Assembly: GCF_905475395.1 (NCBI RefSeq)
Contig: NC_058337.1
Coordinates: 85,988,368-86,052,367 of the forward strand
Source: Chrysoperla carnea
Taxonomy: Eukaryota > Arthropoda > Insecta > Neuroptera > Chrysopidae
Reading direction: 5' to 3'
Length of the DNA: 64,000 nt
The position numbers and the translations under genes are program-made. Below the pieces are notes generated by a model that did no database searches, had not been told where the DNA came from, and saw only the letters and a program-made list of their open reading frames with translations. Positions within the stretch are counted from its first letter, which is position 1. Every line of letters starts with the position of its first letter. Below, piece after piece: positions 26,285 to 39,896 of the stretch.

Positions 26285-26596
26285 TAACCGACTTCAAACA
26301 AAAACGGAGGAGGTTATCAATTCGACTGTATTTTTTTTTATTTTTATGTTTGTTACCACAGAACTTTCGACTGGGTGAACCGATTTTGATGATTTTCCAT
26401 TTCATTTTGATCCATTTCTGGCAGCGGCATCCATGAGAAAACCATAAAATTCTTAAATTTTCATTAAGTGTGCACGACAAGAGGGCGAATAACTTAATAA
26501 CACGTCAACCGATTTCGATTATTATTTTTTTAGTGAAAAATTAAAAATTTTTAACAAAAAGAAAACCGACTTCAAAAGAAAAACTTTTATACTAAT
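26285..26596 (+). repeat. Interspersed 'CCGACTTCAAA' repeat
   Basis: AACCGACTTCAAACAAAAAC, GGAGGAGGTTATCAATTCGA and GGGTGAACCGATTTTGATGA follow each other, and a second AACCGACTTCAAAAGAAAAA closes the unit. This phrase order is widespread in insect genomes as an abundant interspersed repeat; the minus-strand frame over 26,259-26,480 is its shadow. Confidence 0.6.
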
Positions 26597-27865
26597 AATA
26601 GTTCTATTTTTTTCCACCTCGTTTGCGATATTATTCTCCCGGATGCCTTCTAAATAAGTATACCTGCTATTGAAACTCTTATCTCAGCTTCTAAGTCCGG
26701 TTATTATTTTAAAGAGTGAAAAAAATTGAAGTCGAGTTTTAGAATTAAACAAATATAAAAAATAAATTCTAGACTACCAACATAATAATGTCATTTTAAA
26801 ACAAAAAAAAATAATGTTTTATTCAATTTATCACACACATATATTACATAATTTTGAATGATGTTATTAAATTCGCATATATTACAGGAAAAGTAATTTA
26901 TCATAATCATATGTTGTTTCATGCATAACAAACTCAATGCATTGTGTCAACTTTAACGCATGACATATTATACGCATTATTATTCATTCACATTTAAAAA
27001 AATCATTTATCAATATTGCAACAAGCATTTTTTTTTTAAAACAACATATTTAAATGACTTACTTGCTACTCATAATATTTATATTATGAAAGTCGTTTAT
27101 ATCTCACTAACAACCCTTTTTTTTAAATGATCATTGAAAAATAAGCATGTGTTGATTTAACAATTTATATTATTCACGAAAATTATAAAATTTTCATTCC
27201 TTAAATACATTTTAAATTTATTTTTCCATAATTACAAAATTTACTTAGCAATTTGCTACCATTCATAATTATTTAACAATTCATTTCAAAATTGTATAGA
27301 TCGATTAATTCCTAGTTGTATGTTTAGAATAAAGTAAAATTAACTAAAAAATCTGAAATGTAATAGTTCTGCTACCACTTAGTAACTCTCTTACTCTTCT
27401 ATTTTATCTGTCCGTATATTATTCATCATATTTATCAACCTACGAAAGCTCGATTGGAAGATAATCGGGAATGTTGGAAAATCCTCCTTATTTGATGACA
27501 TTGATGGAAAGGAACTAATTTTTATAGGGTCAATAGTGAGCGTCCCGGTAATAAAAAATAGAACTTTGTAAAAAATTACCTTGTATATATCAGGCATTTC
27601 TAAAACTCCTTTATTACGGGCTACAAAACGGATTTATAACACACCCCCAACATTTCTCGTTGGCCTTCGATACAGTGCATAAATGACTCATGAATTCTCA
27701 GCAATAAATATCCTGTATTGTATGATGGATATGACTAGTGTTTGCTGTTTTTTGTTTATCATTAATTTTGTTAAAAAATACTCTCACGGCTAAAAATATT
27801 TTTCTTCATTTGATTTCCTATTTGTCCAGCTTAAAATTTAATTTCAAGGAAAAAAAAGCACAGAA

Positions 27866-27871
27866 TTTATT
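27866..27871 (-). terminator. Polyadenylation signal candidate of JHBP1
   Basis: AATAAA on the minus strand, about 100 bases past the JHBP1 stop codon. It is the first canonical hexamer after the stop; such hexamers are frequent in AT-rich DNA. Confidence 0.4.
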
Positions 27872-27970
27872 TTTAATATTTTAATAGTTTTTTTTCAGTT
27901 TTATAAATATTTTTTTACTATTTTAATACGATAACCTACGAATTTTAAAATCTTATCACTTAAGTCTTAT

Positions 27971-30900
27971 TTAATCCGTTAGCCACAAATCAAGTGGTAA
28001 CTTGCTGAATATTTGGTTCATTAAATCTAGGAAAATTGCTGCTAAACTTTCACTAATACTGTCACTTAATTCACCAATTACTTCTAATCCATGATGGTTT
28101 AAAAAGTTATTTACGGTTTGTCCTAGAAGCAAGCAAAGACATTGTTAATAAATTTCAACAAAATTCACAATTCATTCGTCAATAAAATTTACTGCCTGAA
28201 ATTGTTTAAAAAAATTGTGAAAGAATTTGTGTATGAAACTTACCTAATACCTTATTTCCATTAAAAAGGTGATCTAATTTAATGTGCATAAAACCGACTT
28301 TGAAATTCACTTTCATATTTGTAACATCCATTATTTGCCTTCCGTCAACATCAATAATTTCAAAATCCGTTGATATTACGGTTTTAACGTTTTTCAAATT
28401 TAATTTGCATGGTCCATTACCAACTAAGGGTAAAACCAATATTTTACCAACCAAATTATATAGTGAGTCAATATCCAAGATAGGTAAATCGATACCGAAA
28501 TTGAATTTGTTTTCATCTAGACGCATGCTGAAATAGAAAATTTTCGTTCAGTTCATCATGTAAATAATGAAAATCTAAGCAGGAAAAAACCCTAGAAAAT
28601 CATCGAACTTAATTTTAAATAATTGCCTACACCAATTATGCGCCTCACGAAGAACACGAAGAAAGTATTTCAAGCCAGCAAGTCAATATATATATAAAGT
28701 GCTCCTATATATAAAAGTAAGTTTCAGCACCAATGCTTCAGTTTTACGCGATACAGGTGAGAATATGAATGTCACACCCTTGCACCAGCAAATATGTACG
28801 GCTTTGCTAGATACGAACTCTGCATAAGTATTCGAAGCGTATTACATAATTCACGTATTGGAAACGCATTACATAAATCACGTAGGGCTTCGTAAATTGA
28901 TGGGAAATCCAAAATTTTTTTTAACTTCCAGTACCGAAGTTATTGGATTTATTTCTGTACGGCGTTTATGTAATTAGCTACGAATTCTTATGCAGAGTTG
29001 GTATCCAGCAACGCCGTACATATTTGCTAGTGCAGGGTAAGACATCAAGGAGTATGATATTCATATTCTCATCTTTACCGCGTAGAACTGACGACATGGT
29101 GCTTAAACTTAATTTTACAAACATTATCATCTTTTTCAACATGATCCCTGGTGATTCATTTCACCCGAAAAATTTTAGCATGGGCTTCTAGTCTATAAGT
29201 TTGATTTTTTTATGCTAACTTAGCAACCTAACCTAATAGATTTTTACAATAAAAAACCACATTGAACAGATATACTTACTCGGAGTATGTAGGAATTGCT
29301 TGGGATGGTCCACGTACTGTCATATTGTACAAACTTCCACTCAATGTAACAGCACCAGCTCCTTTACTTACTGATACTCGTTTTAAATAGAGTGGTTCGT
29401 ATGGTGTAATATCCAATTCGGGGATACCTTAAAGTAACTCTCAAAATAAGTATTCTTGGCTATTTAATAATATAATTCAGTTTTTTTTTAAATATTACCT
29501 TTTGCTAATTCTGGAAACATCTTTTCAAATAAATCTCGTAAGCATGTATTTAATTCTGGATCACTTTTCTTGCAGTATTTTAACCATTTCGCTATAACAT
29601 AAATAAAAAACATCTTTTAAACAAATGGAATTTTTTAAATCTTAATTGAATGGTTTAGGAGATGAATTCCGAAAAATCCTTTCTTTACAGACATATACGG
29701 TATAAAATCATTGTCCTCTCAAAATTTCAAACTTCTATCGTTACTGATTTAGGCTGGGCGTTAATAGATTACTCGAGACATATCTGAAAAGTTTCTGATT
29801 TTAAATAACATTAAAAAAAAATTATCAAAATCCGAGCTGTAAATATGAGGACTTCCTAACATAATATAAATATAATATTAAAATTTTGAAATCTTTGGAG
29901 TATTTGAAATGAGAATTGCTGCTTCAGTAATATTTTTCAGTTTAGAATTCACATGTAGGTTTTTATTTCCTGATTTTTTGAGAATGTTGTTTTTTGCGCA
30001 AGTAATTTTAGCCATTAAACATCAAATAATAAAAGGTTTAATTAAAGGCTAACCTTGTTTGAATTTATTTAACGAAGTACAAATATTTACTATCAATTTG
30101 GAGCCAATGTCAAAGATCTTTACAATATTTGTATTGCAGGTATTACAAATATTATTCTTATTCTTGAATGATTAATTAAATCATCAATAATATTGTGTCG
30201 TACATTTAGGCGGTGAAAAATATTGATTAAATTCCTTATATTTTAAGTATAATTGTTAGCGATTTCAGTTATACGGTTACGCATTGGTATAAAATTCTTT
30301 CGTATTATCCGATAGTTTTGGATAGTTCATTTACGGATATAAAATTTTGCAGGAATTGCAAAAAGAAAATACATACTAGACAACTATTTGACTTTGTTTC
30401 TAGATTATAATTTGTTACTACAAGCCACAGAAAGTTAGTGTGTCCACTCGACCCGACGAAAACCAAATCATAACTTGTCATTTAGAGTATTTAGACTTTG
30501 ATCCCATTTGAAATTACTCTTAACATTAGTATAAGATTTGGCTACGATTTTGGATAGATTTTTATTTTGGATATTTCATAGTTTCGGCTACGGTTACATA
30601 GGTCTATAAAATCCCTGATACTTATCTTTATTTGCATTGTCTCTAAAAAGTTCTGTTATTTCTGCTAGTCTTTTCAGAGCATCTTTATGTTAAAAAGCAA
30701 AGAGTGAAGACATTGTCAATCTTGGCTTACAGAAAAAAGGAGCATGTATTGCAAATTTATTAATTATTTTGCATTCTCTTGCTGTCATGTCTTGACACTT
30801 ATCCACCTATAAATGTTTTTTTTTTCAGGTTTTGCCAGAGAAAAACTTAGCATATTTGGATCTGCGTATTGTATAGCTTTTTCTACAGACATTAGGGTAT

Positions 30901-33900
30901 ATTTTTATCGCAAAATATTATTCTTAAATTGGTTACTTTTACGAAAAGCTGGACGTGCACTTCAGTAGTGTGGAATTTACTCAGTCAAAAACAGATATAT
31001 TAGCCCGGTTGTTTTTTCGTATATGAGACGTGACTTATTCACCGTGCGTTAGAACGGCTAGAACGGCTTATTTACCGCCCTTATTTGCAAACAAAGGGGC
31101 CCAAAAGGTCTAAATTGTAAGCTTACAATGATGTTTTGTTTTACTTAGAAAATGGCATTGTATTTAAATTTTAGTTTCCAAATTTTTCTAATAAAGGAGT
31201 TGTTTTGTTTTGATTTGATTCTCTTACTTTTTTGCATTTTAAATAAATTGCGAAAACATGGATTTTATTATCAAATATCGATAAATTATATATTGCAGTC
31301 AGTAAACAAAAACAAACTGAACAGAAGGTGAAAGTGACATCCATTTGATCAATATAGTAATAACATGAATATGAATGTTTTGACTTTGTAAAAATATATA
31401 TGTTATGTAATAAACAAGATTTTTTTCAAGTTCTTACCGCTAGAGAGTAATAACATTTCAGATAATTATTACCGGGTAATTGCATAATCAAATGGTAAGT
31501 TCTAGAAAGAAATTAACCTTATTGTAAATATATAAGAAGTGAAATGTTTACAATATACTTGTAGATAGGTATTATTAATAAAATTATTTCTTATTTCATA
31601 TTGACATACATAAATTTAAAAAAAAACTTGCATTGAAATGATTGGAAGAATATTCGATAGAAATCGATTGAATAAAAATTTGTTTTATTCCTGAATTAAA
31701 TTTCATTAATTTCTTTAGAACTAATAAATATTTCTCAAAAGGAAACATTTCGAGCGACTTTGTTAGAAAATTGTTCAAAGTTCACATAAAATAAAACTAT
31801 TCTTTTACATTGCATCAACGATTAGTATGAATACAAAATGCTAAAATCTTCTAAATATTACTTATTACTTATTATAATTTTATACACAAACTAGGGATCA
31901 TTTTAACGTATATAAAGGGGATCATTTTACCCGTAACGACATATTTGAATATCGTCATAAAAACTGACCTTTAAATTTATTATACGCCTATCAAAATGTG
32001 TTATAATATTATTAAAAGTCAACAAAAGGCAATAGTAAAAACCAGCTGACAAAAACTAACCCAAAAAAAGAAAATTTAGGTAGGAATTTGTCTTACCATT
32101 GATTATAAGCAGTAAAATTAATATTTTTGCTACGAAATAAGTCTTTGTTCGACGATGAAATTGATCAACAACGAGGGATCATTTTAACCTGAGGGATCAT
32201 TATATAGCACTTTCCCCCCAAATATTGTAACATGTACCTAAATTGACGATACTATGAAAAAACATTGCAAAACCCATTAAAGTAATATTTGTTTTAATTA
32301 TCGGCGTTTTTAATGTTGTGTAACGAAATTACCAATTAAAATTTATGATCGCTTACAATATAGATTCAAGCAATAATGATTTAAACATACTTTTGCTAAA
32401 GCCCACCCATAAGTTTATTTCAATTGTTGCCTAATAAGACGACACTATTTTAATTAAATCTATAGATTTGAATACCTATAGGTATTATTGATGAAATCAT
32501 AAACATTTATTAATCAATTACAATGGTAATCACGTTATTGAAGATTAATAAAATGTTTATTGAGTCATTCTGTTTAAAAAGTAAGGTAAAATAGGTATAC
32601 AATTAAAATATTAAGTTTTGATAATAATTTTTTAAGTAGTTATAAGTGATTTGAATTTTAACATGTTTTAATGCTGTACCTTAATATTAGATTCTAAAAT
32701 AATTTTAATGATGCATTGATAGATTAATGCTTCGAAAGCTATAGAATTTTGTAAGTTTTTATTACAATGGATAATTAAATCATTAAGTACAAATATAAGT
32801 TAAACACAGTCTCTCTCAGTGGTAGGTTGTCAACACGAAAGGATATAGAACAGGCATGGCCGAGTTATTTTAAGTCAAAGTAACCATTATTATAACTCTA
32901 TTGAGTGCCATAAATTTTATTGTGTGTCTCTTTATGCAAGTCCGCATTGCTCATAGAGGAGGAAGCGAGACGGGTATACGACTCTTCTACCTATCTCAGT
33001 TTTTCTAATAGTAATGAGATAGATAGAAAAAAAAATGTTGTCTCTCTGTCTTACTCATATTATTGGTTGATACTGGTTAGTTTGTCGCTGTCTTGCTCGT
33101 TATTTAGTTACAGAAGTGCTAGGGACTTCTCTGAATCACTTTTGCCCATGCCTGCATGCTATAGAAGCTTTATAGAGCATCTACTAACAGAAATTTAATT
33201 TTTAAGGGTTGTAAATTTCAGAACTTTTTTTTAGATTATTGTGTTGTCAATTCCTTTTTTTTAACATGGCATATATATAGAAAAAACTTGGTTAAAACAC
33301 GAATATTGGAAGTTTCATCTTCCAAAGTTACTATTTAATATAACCCAATAAATAATCTACAACTTTCAAACAGGTAATTCCAATTCTGTAGGATGTACAT
33401 GGTTCGATTATCACAAAATTTCTCTTTGTAACTACCAGCCTATTAGAATGGTTTGAAATTTTTAAACATATAATGCCTTGATTTTATTTTAATATGTTCT
33501 AGAAACGAAGAGACCTACTTGTTAAAATTCGATGAAAGAATCTAATTGAAAATTATATGCTACATACATAAAAGTTGTGAAATTTTAAGATGTTTTTTCT
33601 TTTTGACACTGAGACACTTAGTAGAAGTATTAACCTTTTTTGTACAGAATTTTATGATTATTATTTTGTACTAAGGTAACAGTGGTGATATCTTGAATTT
33701 TTGGCTATAACCTGTGCAAAACAATGAACGTACATGAATTTTAAAAGTAGTTACATTTAAGGTTACGACTCGATTCGAGGTTGTAATCAAATTGGGGAAC
33801 GCTATGTCTAATATTAGTAAAATTTTTGTCTCCTCGAATTTAACAGACTTTTGTTTTATTCATTTCTCTTATTTTTTCAGTGCTTAGAATGAGATGAGCG

Positions 33901-36340
33901 CTCAGTTAATTTAAGGAGCGCTCGCTAAAAAGGTGGTAGTACCGACACCCTTCATATGATTCATTTTTTGTTTATAGATCATATGAAGTGGGCTCAATCC
34001 TCTTCAGTCAACCGCGTTATATTAGTCGTATAAGTATGTTAAATATATGCCTTTATTACAGCAATGTGTCTTTCTTGTATTCGTTAACTATATTCGAATT
34101 AATTTTTAAGATTTCTGAGATATTAAAGTACCTATAGAAGGGCATTTCATAAATGTATATTAAAAACGAACGCTTAAATGAAAGGATTTAAAAAAGCTTC
34201 AATGGATAAGTTTTCTTCTTAGAAGCATTCAAAAGAATTAGGAATTAATTGAATTCAGTTTTCACAAATGTATAATAATTAATATCTTAACACAGATGAA
34301 GACACAATATTGAAAAGTAACAAGCCACATATCTAATTTTGTAAGTTGCATTTCTAATTTTAAGGATACACCGGATACGTTAACTAATTAAATATAAAAA
34401 ATTGGCAGCGTTCTTTTTGAAAGAACAATTTTCATTGTTCATATTAAGAGTCTCTATAATTAACATCAACCAAAACAATAACAATTATAATCTCTATACT
34501 AGAATAAGTGTGGCAATGAACTTAACATTTATAGGTAAAAAACCATTGTGGTTATATAATAATTTGTATACCATAAATTTCATTTTGATTAAATGACTAA
34601 TATAACTTTCAATTTCATCTTAAAAATCTCACCAAATCTTGTACGCAAGTTTTTATAAAGAAATTTTATTCTTAAATAACCACAGCTAATGATTTGTATA
34701 TTAATGATAATAAAGAAATTCACGTGTAGAAAGTTATTTTTGTGATTAAATAATTTTTAGAAATTTTAAAATGAGAATTTAATGTTTTTTTTTTTGATAT
34801 TTAAATATGACATTTAGACAAGTTATTATAGACTTTTTTTTATAAATATTTGATATGACTTCATGTGCCGTTGATCCTATATGGCAATGGGTAAATCTGT
34901 TAGTTCTAGATCGAATCCTTGATATTTAAATTTCATACTATTTTCCACTTGTAATTCCCCTCATTTTTCATTTTGTATTTTTTCCAACAGGTCAGTAGGT
35001 ACCTAATATGCCTGAGTATATAAAAAGTTATATAATTATGCTACTTGAATATAATTATACATCTGTGAAAATAGTTATGGAAATTTATTTTCGAAATATA
35101 GCCCAAAGACTTTAAAAAGACAAATTATTAATTTTTATAAAGGAAAGTGTATCGGATTAATTAAATGTTTTGGTCTTAGAAATTCACTGTATTAGTTTTA
35201 AATAATGAAAAAAAAAATTAATTTTAACTCTTGATTGCCTGACTAAGACCATTGAAAGTACAACTTTTTTCTTATTATATTAAAAGAGGCCGTTATTCTT
35301 CACTAAATAATGAAGATTCAAACTATAAAATAATTTAAAAACCCATTTGTCGGTTTAAAATACTTATAAGGTACATTGAATTTATACAAATAAGCGTTCG
35401 TAAGTTTACGTCCACGTTCACGAACATTTTAGATTTGTGTGCTAACAAAAGTTGTTGGAATATTTATAAGAAACATTTGCCATTTAAATTTTGGCTCTCT
35501 TGGACAGTTTTAGAATAATTTGTTGTCTCCTAAATAATACTGTTAGTTATACATAGCCAACAAAACTAGTTAGAGACAGGGTGCTCGAAAACTTAGGTAG
35601 ATAGTATAAATATAACTTTTGTTTGGAAATAAAATCTTAATGGGGTATGAAATTTGCGATGGCTTCTAATATATAGAATAAAGTTGTAAAGCTGTGGAAA
35701 CTTATTTGAAATCACTTTGTATTGATCAGCGATTTTAACAAAGGAAAAATTACAATTTTATTAATCCTTGTTAAGTACTAATAAATTATAATGCCCGCCT
35801 GTCACCTGTAAATATACAGTATAAATCTTAAACACACGCATCTGTGTATGGGCAATTAAAAAATAATTAGACGGCACATTTTTTGAATATGATCTATTTA
35901 TTGAAAATAAATATATATCCTTGATTCGGGTTCTCTAAAATTTAAATTGCGAGATAAAGATGTTTAAGAATTCTTACTCTTTAAATGATGGAAAAAATCA
36001 AATATGTTTCATTCCTCAAATTATTATCTGAAGCTCAATGTCTGTTTTTAACTTGTAGCGAGGAAGTTTTGAGGAAAATTGGAAAAGTATATATCAATAA
36101 CTAATAAACCAGGAAAATTTATCTACATTTAAATTTAAGTCTTACTCCTTTGATTAATAAAAAATCCAGTTTATGGTTTGTTTAAACAATTTACCTATTT
36201 TATACCTAAATTTTAATCACTAAAGAAATCATAAAAAATTGAACAGAAAACTTACGTCTTTCAGTTATAAATTCTGAATAAATATAATTTAAATTTACAC
36301 TTAAAATTATCACAAAAAATAAATAATGCCGTAAAATCAT
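27971..36340 (-). CDS. JHBP1: secreted JHBP/takeout-family carrier, five exons, complete
   Basis: Exons on the minus strand are 36,340-36,256, 29,591-29,499, 29,427-29,280, 28,527-28,244 and 28,122-27,971; they join to 253 residues, the usual size of this family. The first exon encodes a signal peptide (MILRHYLFFVIILSVNLNYI). Cysteines 35 and 45 form the conserved N-terminal pair, followed by a weakened form of the GIPEL..PYEPL block and the LDHLFNGN block before the C-terminal helices. Takeout/JHBP proteins fold as a curved tube that holds a long hydrophobic ligand such as juvenile hormone; the ligand here is unknown. Intron 1 is 6.7 kb and holds a hAT-like insertion; intron 3 is largely filled by a palindromic element. 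The extra intron before GIPELD is not found in the other cluster members. The start is the only ATG giving a signal peptide ahead of a good donor (C/GTAAGT). Confidence 0.92.
28716..29195. mobile_element. Palindromic element family F, copy 1 (in JHBP1 intron 3)
   Basis: The stretch folds on itself: TGCACCAGCAAATATGTACG (28,781 onward) and a CGCCGTACATATTTGCTAGTGCAG-like block (near 29,010) are inverted copies, as are the ACTCTGCATAAGTATTCGAA phrase and its mirror. Its right end (CACCCGAAAAATTTTAGCAT) matches the left end of the second copy at 40,632-41,093 inverted. It fills most of the 752-base intron between JHBP1 exons 3 and 4. Confidence 0.7.
32851..33154. mobile_element. hAT-like non-autonomous element in JHBP1 intron 1
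   Basis: The left end CAGGCATGGCCGAGTTATTT and the complement of the right end CAGGCATGGGCAAAAGTGAT are short terminal inverted repeats of the CAG-xx-TGG-C type usual for hAT elements. ATATAGAA precedes the left end and CTATAGAA lies four bases beyond the right end, close to the 8-base target duplication expected for hAT. No transposase remains in the 300 bases. Confidence 0.5.
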
Positions 36341-37304
36341 TTTTAAATTTGTGTTTTATAAATTAAATTTAAGAAAAAAAATAAAAATTAAATTAATTTA
36401 AAAAAATATGACACTGGATTTATTAATTAAACAAAATATATAATATTAAAAAAATTATTTAATTCATATTTAAATTTGCAAGACCCGTTTATGTATACTG
36501 TTTAAGTTAGAATGATTGCACTTGTTTATGTCAGATTATTTAACAGTAAATAAGGTAAGGTAATACACCTTTTTACTAAATTATTTTTCTTTCATCAATT
36601 CACCAAATAGTGGTGTAAGTATAATTTGGCTTTGTGGTACATTCATTAAAAGAGTGTAAAGGTATATAAATGGCTGCATGGTATACAGTAAAAATCTAAG
36701 TAAAATAATTTATAGGGTGGTTTCAAAAAGAAAGTTTTTGTATTAGGTATATAGTTAATAAGTTTTCATTTATTCCCTGTGGTCGATTTGTCTGCCAAAA
36801 GAACTGATGGCAGATAAGATGTTATATGCATTACATTAAGAATTACAATTTACGAGAAATATTCAAGAGGCAGGCGGTAAATATTCGAGTTTTAGGCGAT
36901 GAACATTAAAAAGGCAGGCGATAGTAGCAAAACAGCAAATGTTTGAATTGTTTTCTTTTTTGTGCTTCAAATTCCTAGTAAAAAATTTTTGTCTCAATTT
37001 TTCAAGAGAACTTTTAACTATAGAAATGAGACGAGACAACTCTCTATTGTTACACGTTACTTTCAACACGCCTTGCCTTGCGGCAAGACAAAACAGTATA
37101 ATAATAAATCTGGTATAGTTTTTCAAGAGCCCGTATAAGTATTATAGAACAAAAGACTATTTTAACTTTTACTGAGGATTTCATAAAAAATTATTTTCAA
37201 AATGTCCTTAAAGTAACAAATAATATCCCTTTGAATCCATAAAATTAGTGGTAAAAGTCCCACAAAAAAATAAAAGTGTCTTGACTTTTTTTTGAAGACT
37301 AATA

Positions 37305-37817
37305 GGTTGGCTGATAAGTCCCCGGTCTGACACATAGATGGCGTCGCTAGTATTAAATGCATATTATTTTTATATAGTACCAACCTTCAAATGATTCGTG
37401 TCAAAATTTGACGTCTGTAAGTCAATTAGTTTGTGAGATAGAGCGTCTTTTGTGAAGCAACTTTTGTTATTGTGAAAAAAATGGAAAAAAAGGAATTTCG
37501 TGTTTTGATAAAATACTGTTTTCTGAAGGGAAAAAATACAGTGGAAGCAAAAACTTGGCTTGATAATGAGTTTCCGGACTCTGTATTTTTTCCCTTCAGA
37601 AAACAGTATTTTATCAAAACACGAAATTCCATTTTTTCCATTTTTTTCACAATAACAAAAGTTGCTTCACAAAAGACGCTCTATCTCACAAACTAATTGA
37701 CTTACAGACGTCAAATTTTGACACGAATCATTTGAAGGTTGGTACTATATAAAAATAATATGCATTTAATACTAGCGACGCCATCTATGTGTCAGACCGG
37801 GGACTTATCAGCCAACC
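37305..37817. mobile_element. Head-to-head palindrome of an irritans-type (Himar-like) mariner 5' end
   Basis: Two 237-base arms (37,305-37,541 and 37,581-37,817) are almost exact inverted copies around a 39-base spacer. Each begins with the mariner terminal repeat GGTTGGCTGATAAGTCCCCG and runs inward to the transposase start, which reads MEKKEFRVLIKYCFLKGKNT on both strands. The spacer continues only the left copy (VEAKTWLDNEFPDS) before the sequence turns back. This wording is that of the irritans subfamily. No catalytic part is left, so the unit cannot move itself, but it carries two identical ends and could be mobilised in trans. TA flanks the left end region only; the right tip has changed after CCAACC. 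Confidence 0.88.
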
Positions 37818-38875
37818 GTGAGAAGGTTATCAAAACACCAGGTCCGCGCCCAAAATGTAAAGATGAAAAGCAAAGACAACAAACGACGAAACAATTTTCC
37901 GTACTCGAAGATGAAGTTTTGACTGTTAGAAATAACAGATAGAACAGATTGAGCAAAAACAGCATTTCGGTATGAAGAATAAGTGATCAGAAACGTCGCT
38001 ATTTGGAGCTATATGAAACGGAAACTTTTCATTTCGTGTTTGAGCTTCATCCGTTGGGTTTTCTAAAAAATGTTTCTAGCAAAAGTTGTTGATATTGCTG
38101 TATTTGATACGGTCTTCGAATAATAAGCCACATATCTTAAAAACTTTTAGAGCAAAATGTTTAACAGACAGTTTAAGATAGGACAAATTTTTAATTACAA
38201 AAGTGTGGCTAATAAAAATATCACACTTTACTGTACCAAATTACTTTTCTGGCACGCTATATTATCCCTTCGAATATTATTCATTATTGAACATTAATTC
38301 TGATACACTCAGTATATAACATGCTTGTAAGTTTTGTGTACTTTGGTATTGCATTAATCTACAAAAGCGTTATTATTGTTGTCCTACTGTGATGATATTT
38401 TGATGTTGACAATAAACAAACACAGGATAAGTAAAATATTAACTTGCATATTGAGCTGAAGTTGCAAGCGTCCTTTAATACGCCAATAATATCGTTCTTT
38501 AAGTTTGTAGAGAAATAGGGAAAAAGTTCCACATATTTTTGACAAATTATTGAGGAAAAATTAGTTGATGTTAACTTCCTGAAAACGGTACTTTTTGATT
38601 GCCAAGACGAAGACCTAAACAACACTTCCAATATTTTAGTTTTTTGGAAGTACAATATTTCCCATCATTGTCTTGTTCATTGACATAATTTTTCAATTAT
38701 GGTGCGTAATTTCTACTAAATCTTGTTAGTGTCCTAGAATCTCTTCTTAGGTTTCTACTACAGGTATCTTGATTTTTGCTTGTAGTATTCAATGAGTACA
38801 CTCGCTCAAAAAGTGTGGTTCCCTTCTTTAAAAACATGTATAGATAGATATATGTTAACGAATCCCAGCTTTCAT

Positions 38876-38992
38876 TAAATTTCAAATTAGGCTCGGTACC
38901 TAGATTAATTTTTTGTATTATAGATACGTATTTCGACTACAACGTAGTCATCATGAGTATGATTTAGCTAATCATAATTATTCTTCTGATTG
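38876..38992 (+). repeat. Dispersed repeat family C, copy 2
   Basis: Contains TTCAAATTAGGCT, TTTTTTGTATTATAGATACG, TATTTCGACTACAACGTAGT and GATTTAGCTAATCATAATTA, in the same order as copy 1 at 21,906-22,055. Confidence 0.65.
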
Positions 38993-39896
38993 ATGTTATC
39001 GTTCGTAGCTAATTTGGTTACTGTTTGATTGTTTCATTTGACGACAAAGCTTTGTATCGATATATGAACCATTTAGAAGAAAAAGCCAAAAATTTTTCAA
39101 TAGTCTGAGACAGATATGTCTAAAGTATTTTTAAAGACTTTGAAAGACAAAAATATTTTTAGAAAATTTTAATAAAATATAAGCGGTCGGGTAACTGATA
39201 GTCTTTCATAATTTTCATCCAGCTTTCATGTTAGAAACACTAGAACAACGAAAATTTTCTGTCAGAAAAAATTGATCGTTTAATCTAGTCTCATTTCTGA
39301 AGTAGTATGATTAGTGGATACTTTGATAGTACAATACTTTTGAATTCCTTAAATGTATGTCCTTCAATTGAATCTTTCGGACTGCTTTATAAACAGTTGT
39401 ACATGCTGTAATACACCATTCATTTTTTACCCATAAACTTTCTTTCAACATATTATCAATGTTTATAAAAGTTACCTATAATGTTATTATAACAGTCTTA
39501 CAGTAAGTGAAAGTATTTATAAGAGGTATTTATTGCATTCTGAAGTATGTTGAGTAGAAAAGATAGGTACTGTGTGAATCATGTTCGATTATGCATATAT
39601 CTTGCCTATTAAAGAAATTTTATTTTTTAGATAATGGTTATTTTTTAGCTCGAGGATGGGCTATGTGTTTGACCAGTATGTATGTTTTATTATCACAATT
39701 TGACAAATAAGGAAAAGGAAGGATTTACTTAGAGTCTTATATTCAAAGGCCATATTTCAATCAAAGTACCATGTAGAAAATATGGATAAATTAAACACCC
39801 CTAAATAATTTAAATAATAAAAATTTCGAAAAATAAATCCCCGACGACTAACATCGTACGCTCTAAGAAGTATGAAACGAGTAACTATTACCATAT

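Larger units (their letters stand above)
24740..27970. other. Intergenic region between MBLAC1 and JHBP1
   Basis: No gene is supported. It contains family A copy 2 (24,925-25,089) and the CCGACTTCAAA repeat (26,285-26,596). A 68-codon minus-strand frame at 27,391-27,597 has no recognisable feature. MBLAC1 and JHBP1 converge here, so both 3' ends fall in this gap. Confidence 0.6.

Noticed and set aside
28282-28536. 84-codon plus-strand frame
   Set aside because: It is the antisense shadow of JHBP1 exon 4.
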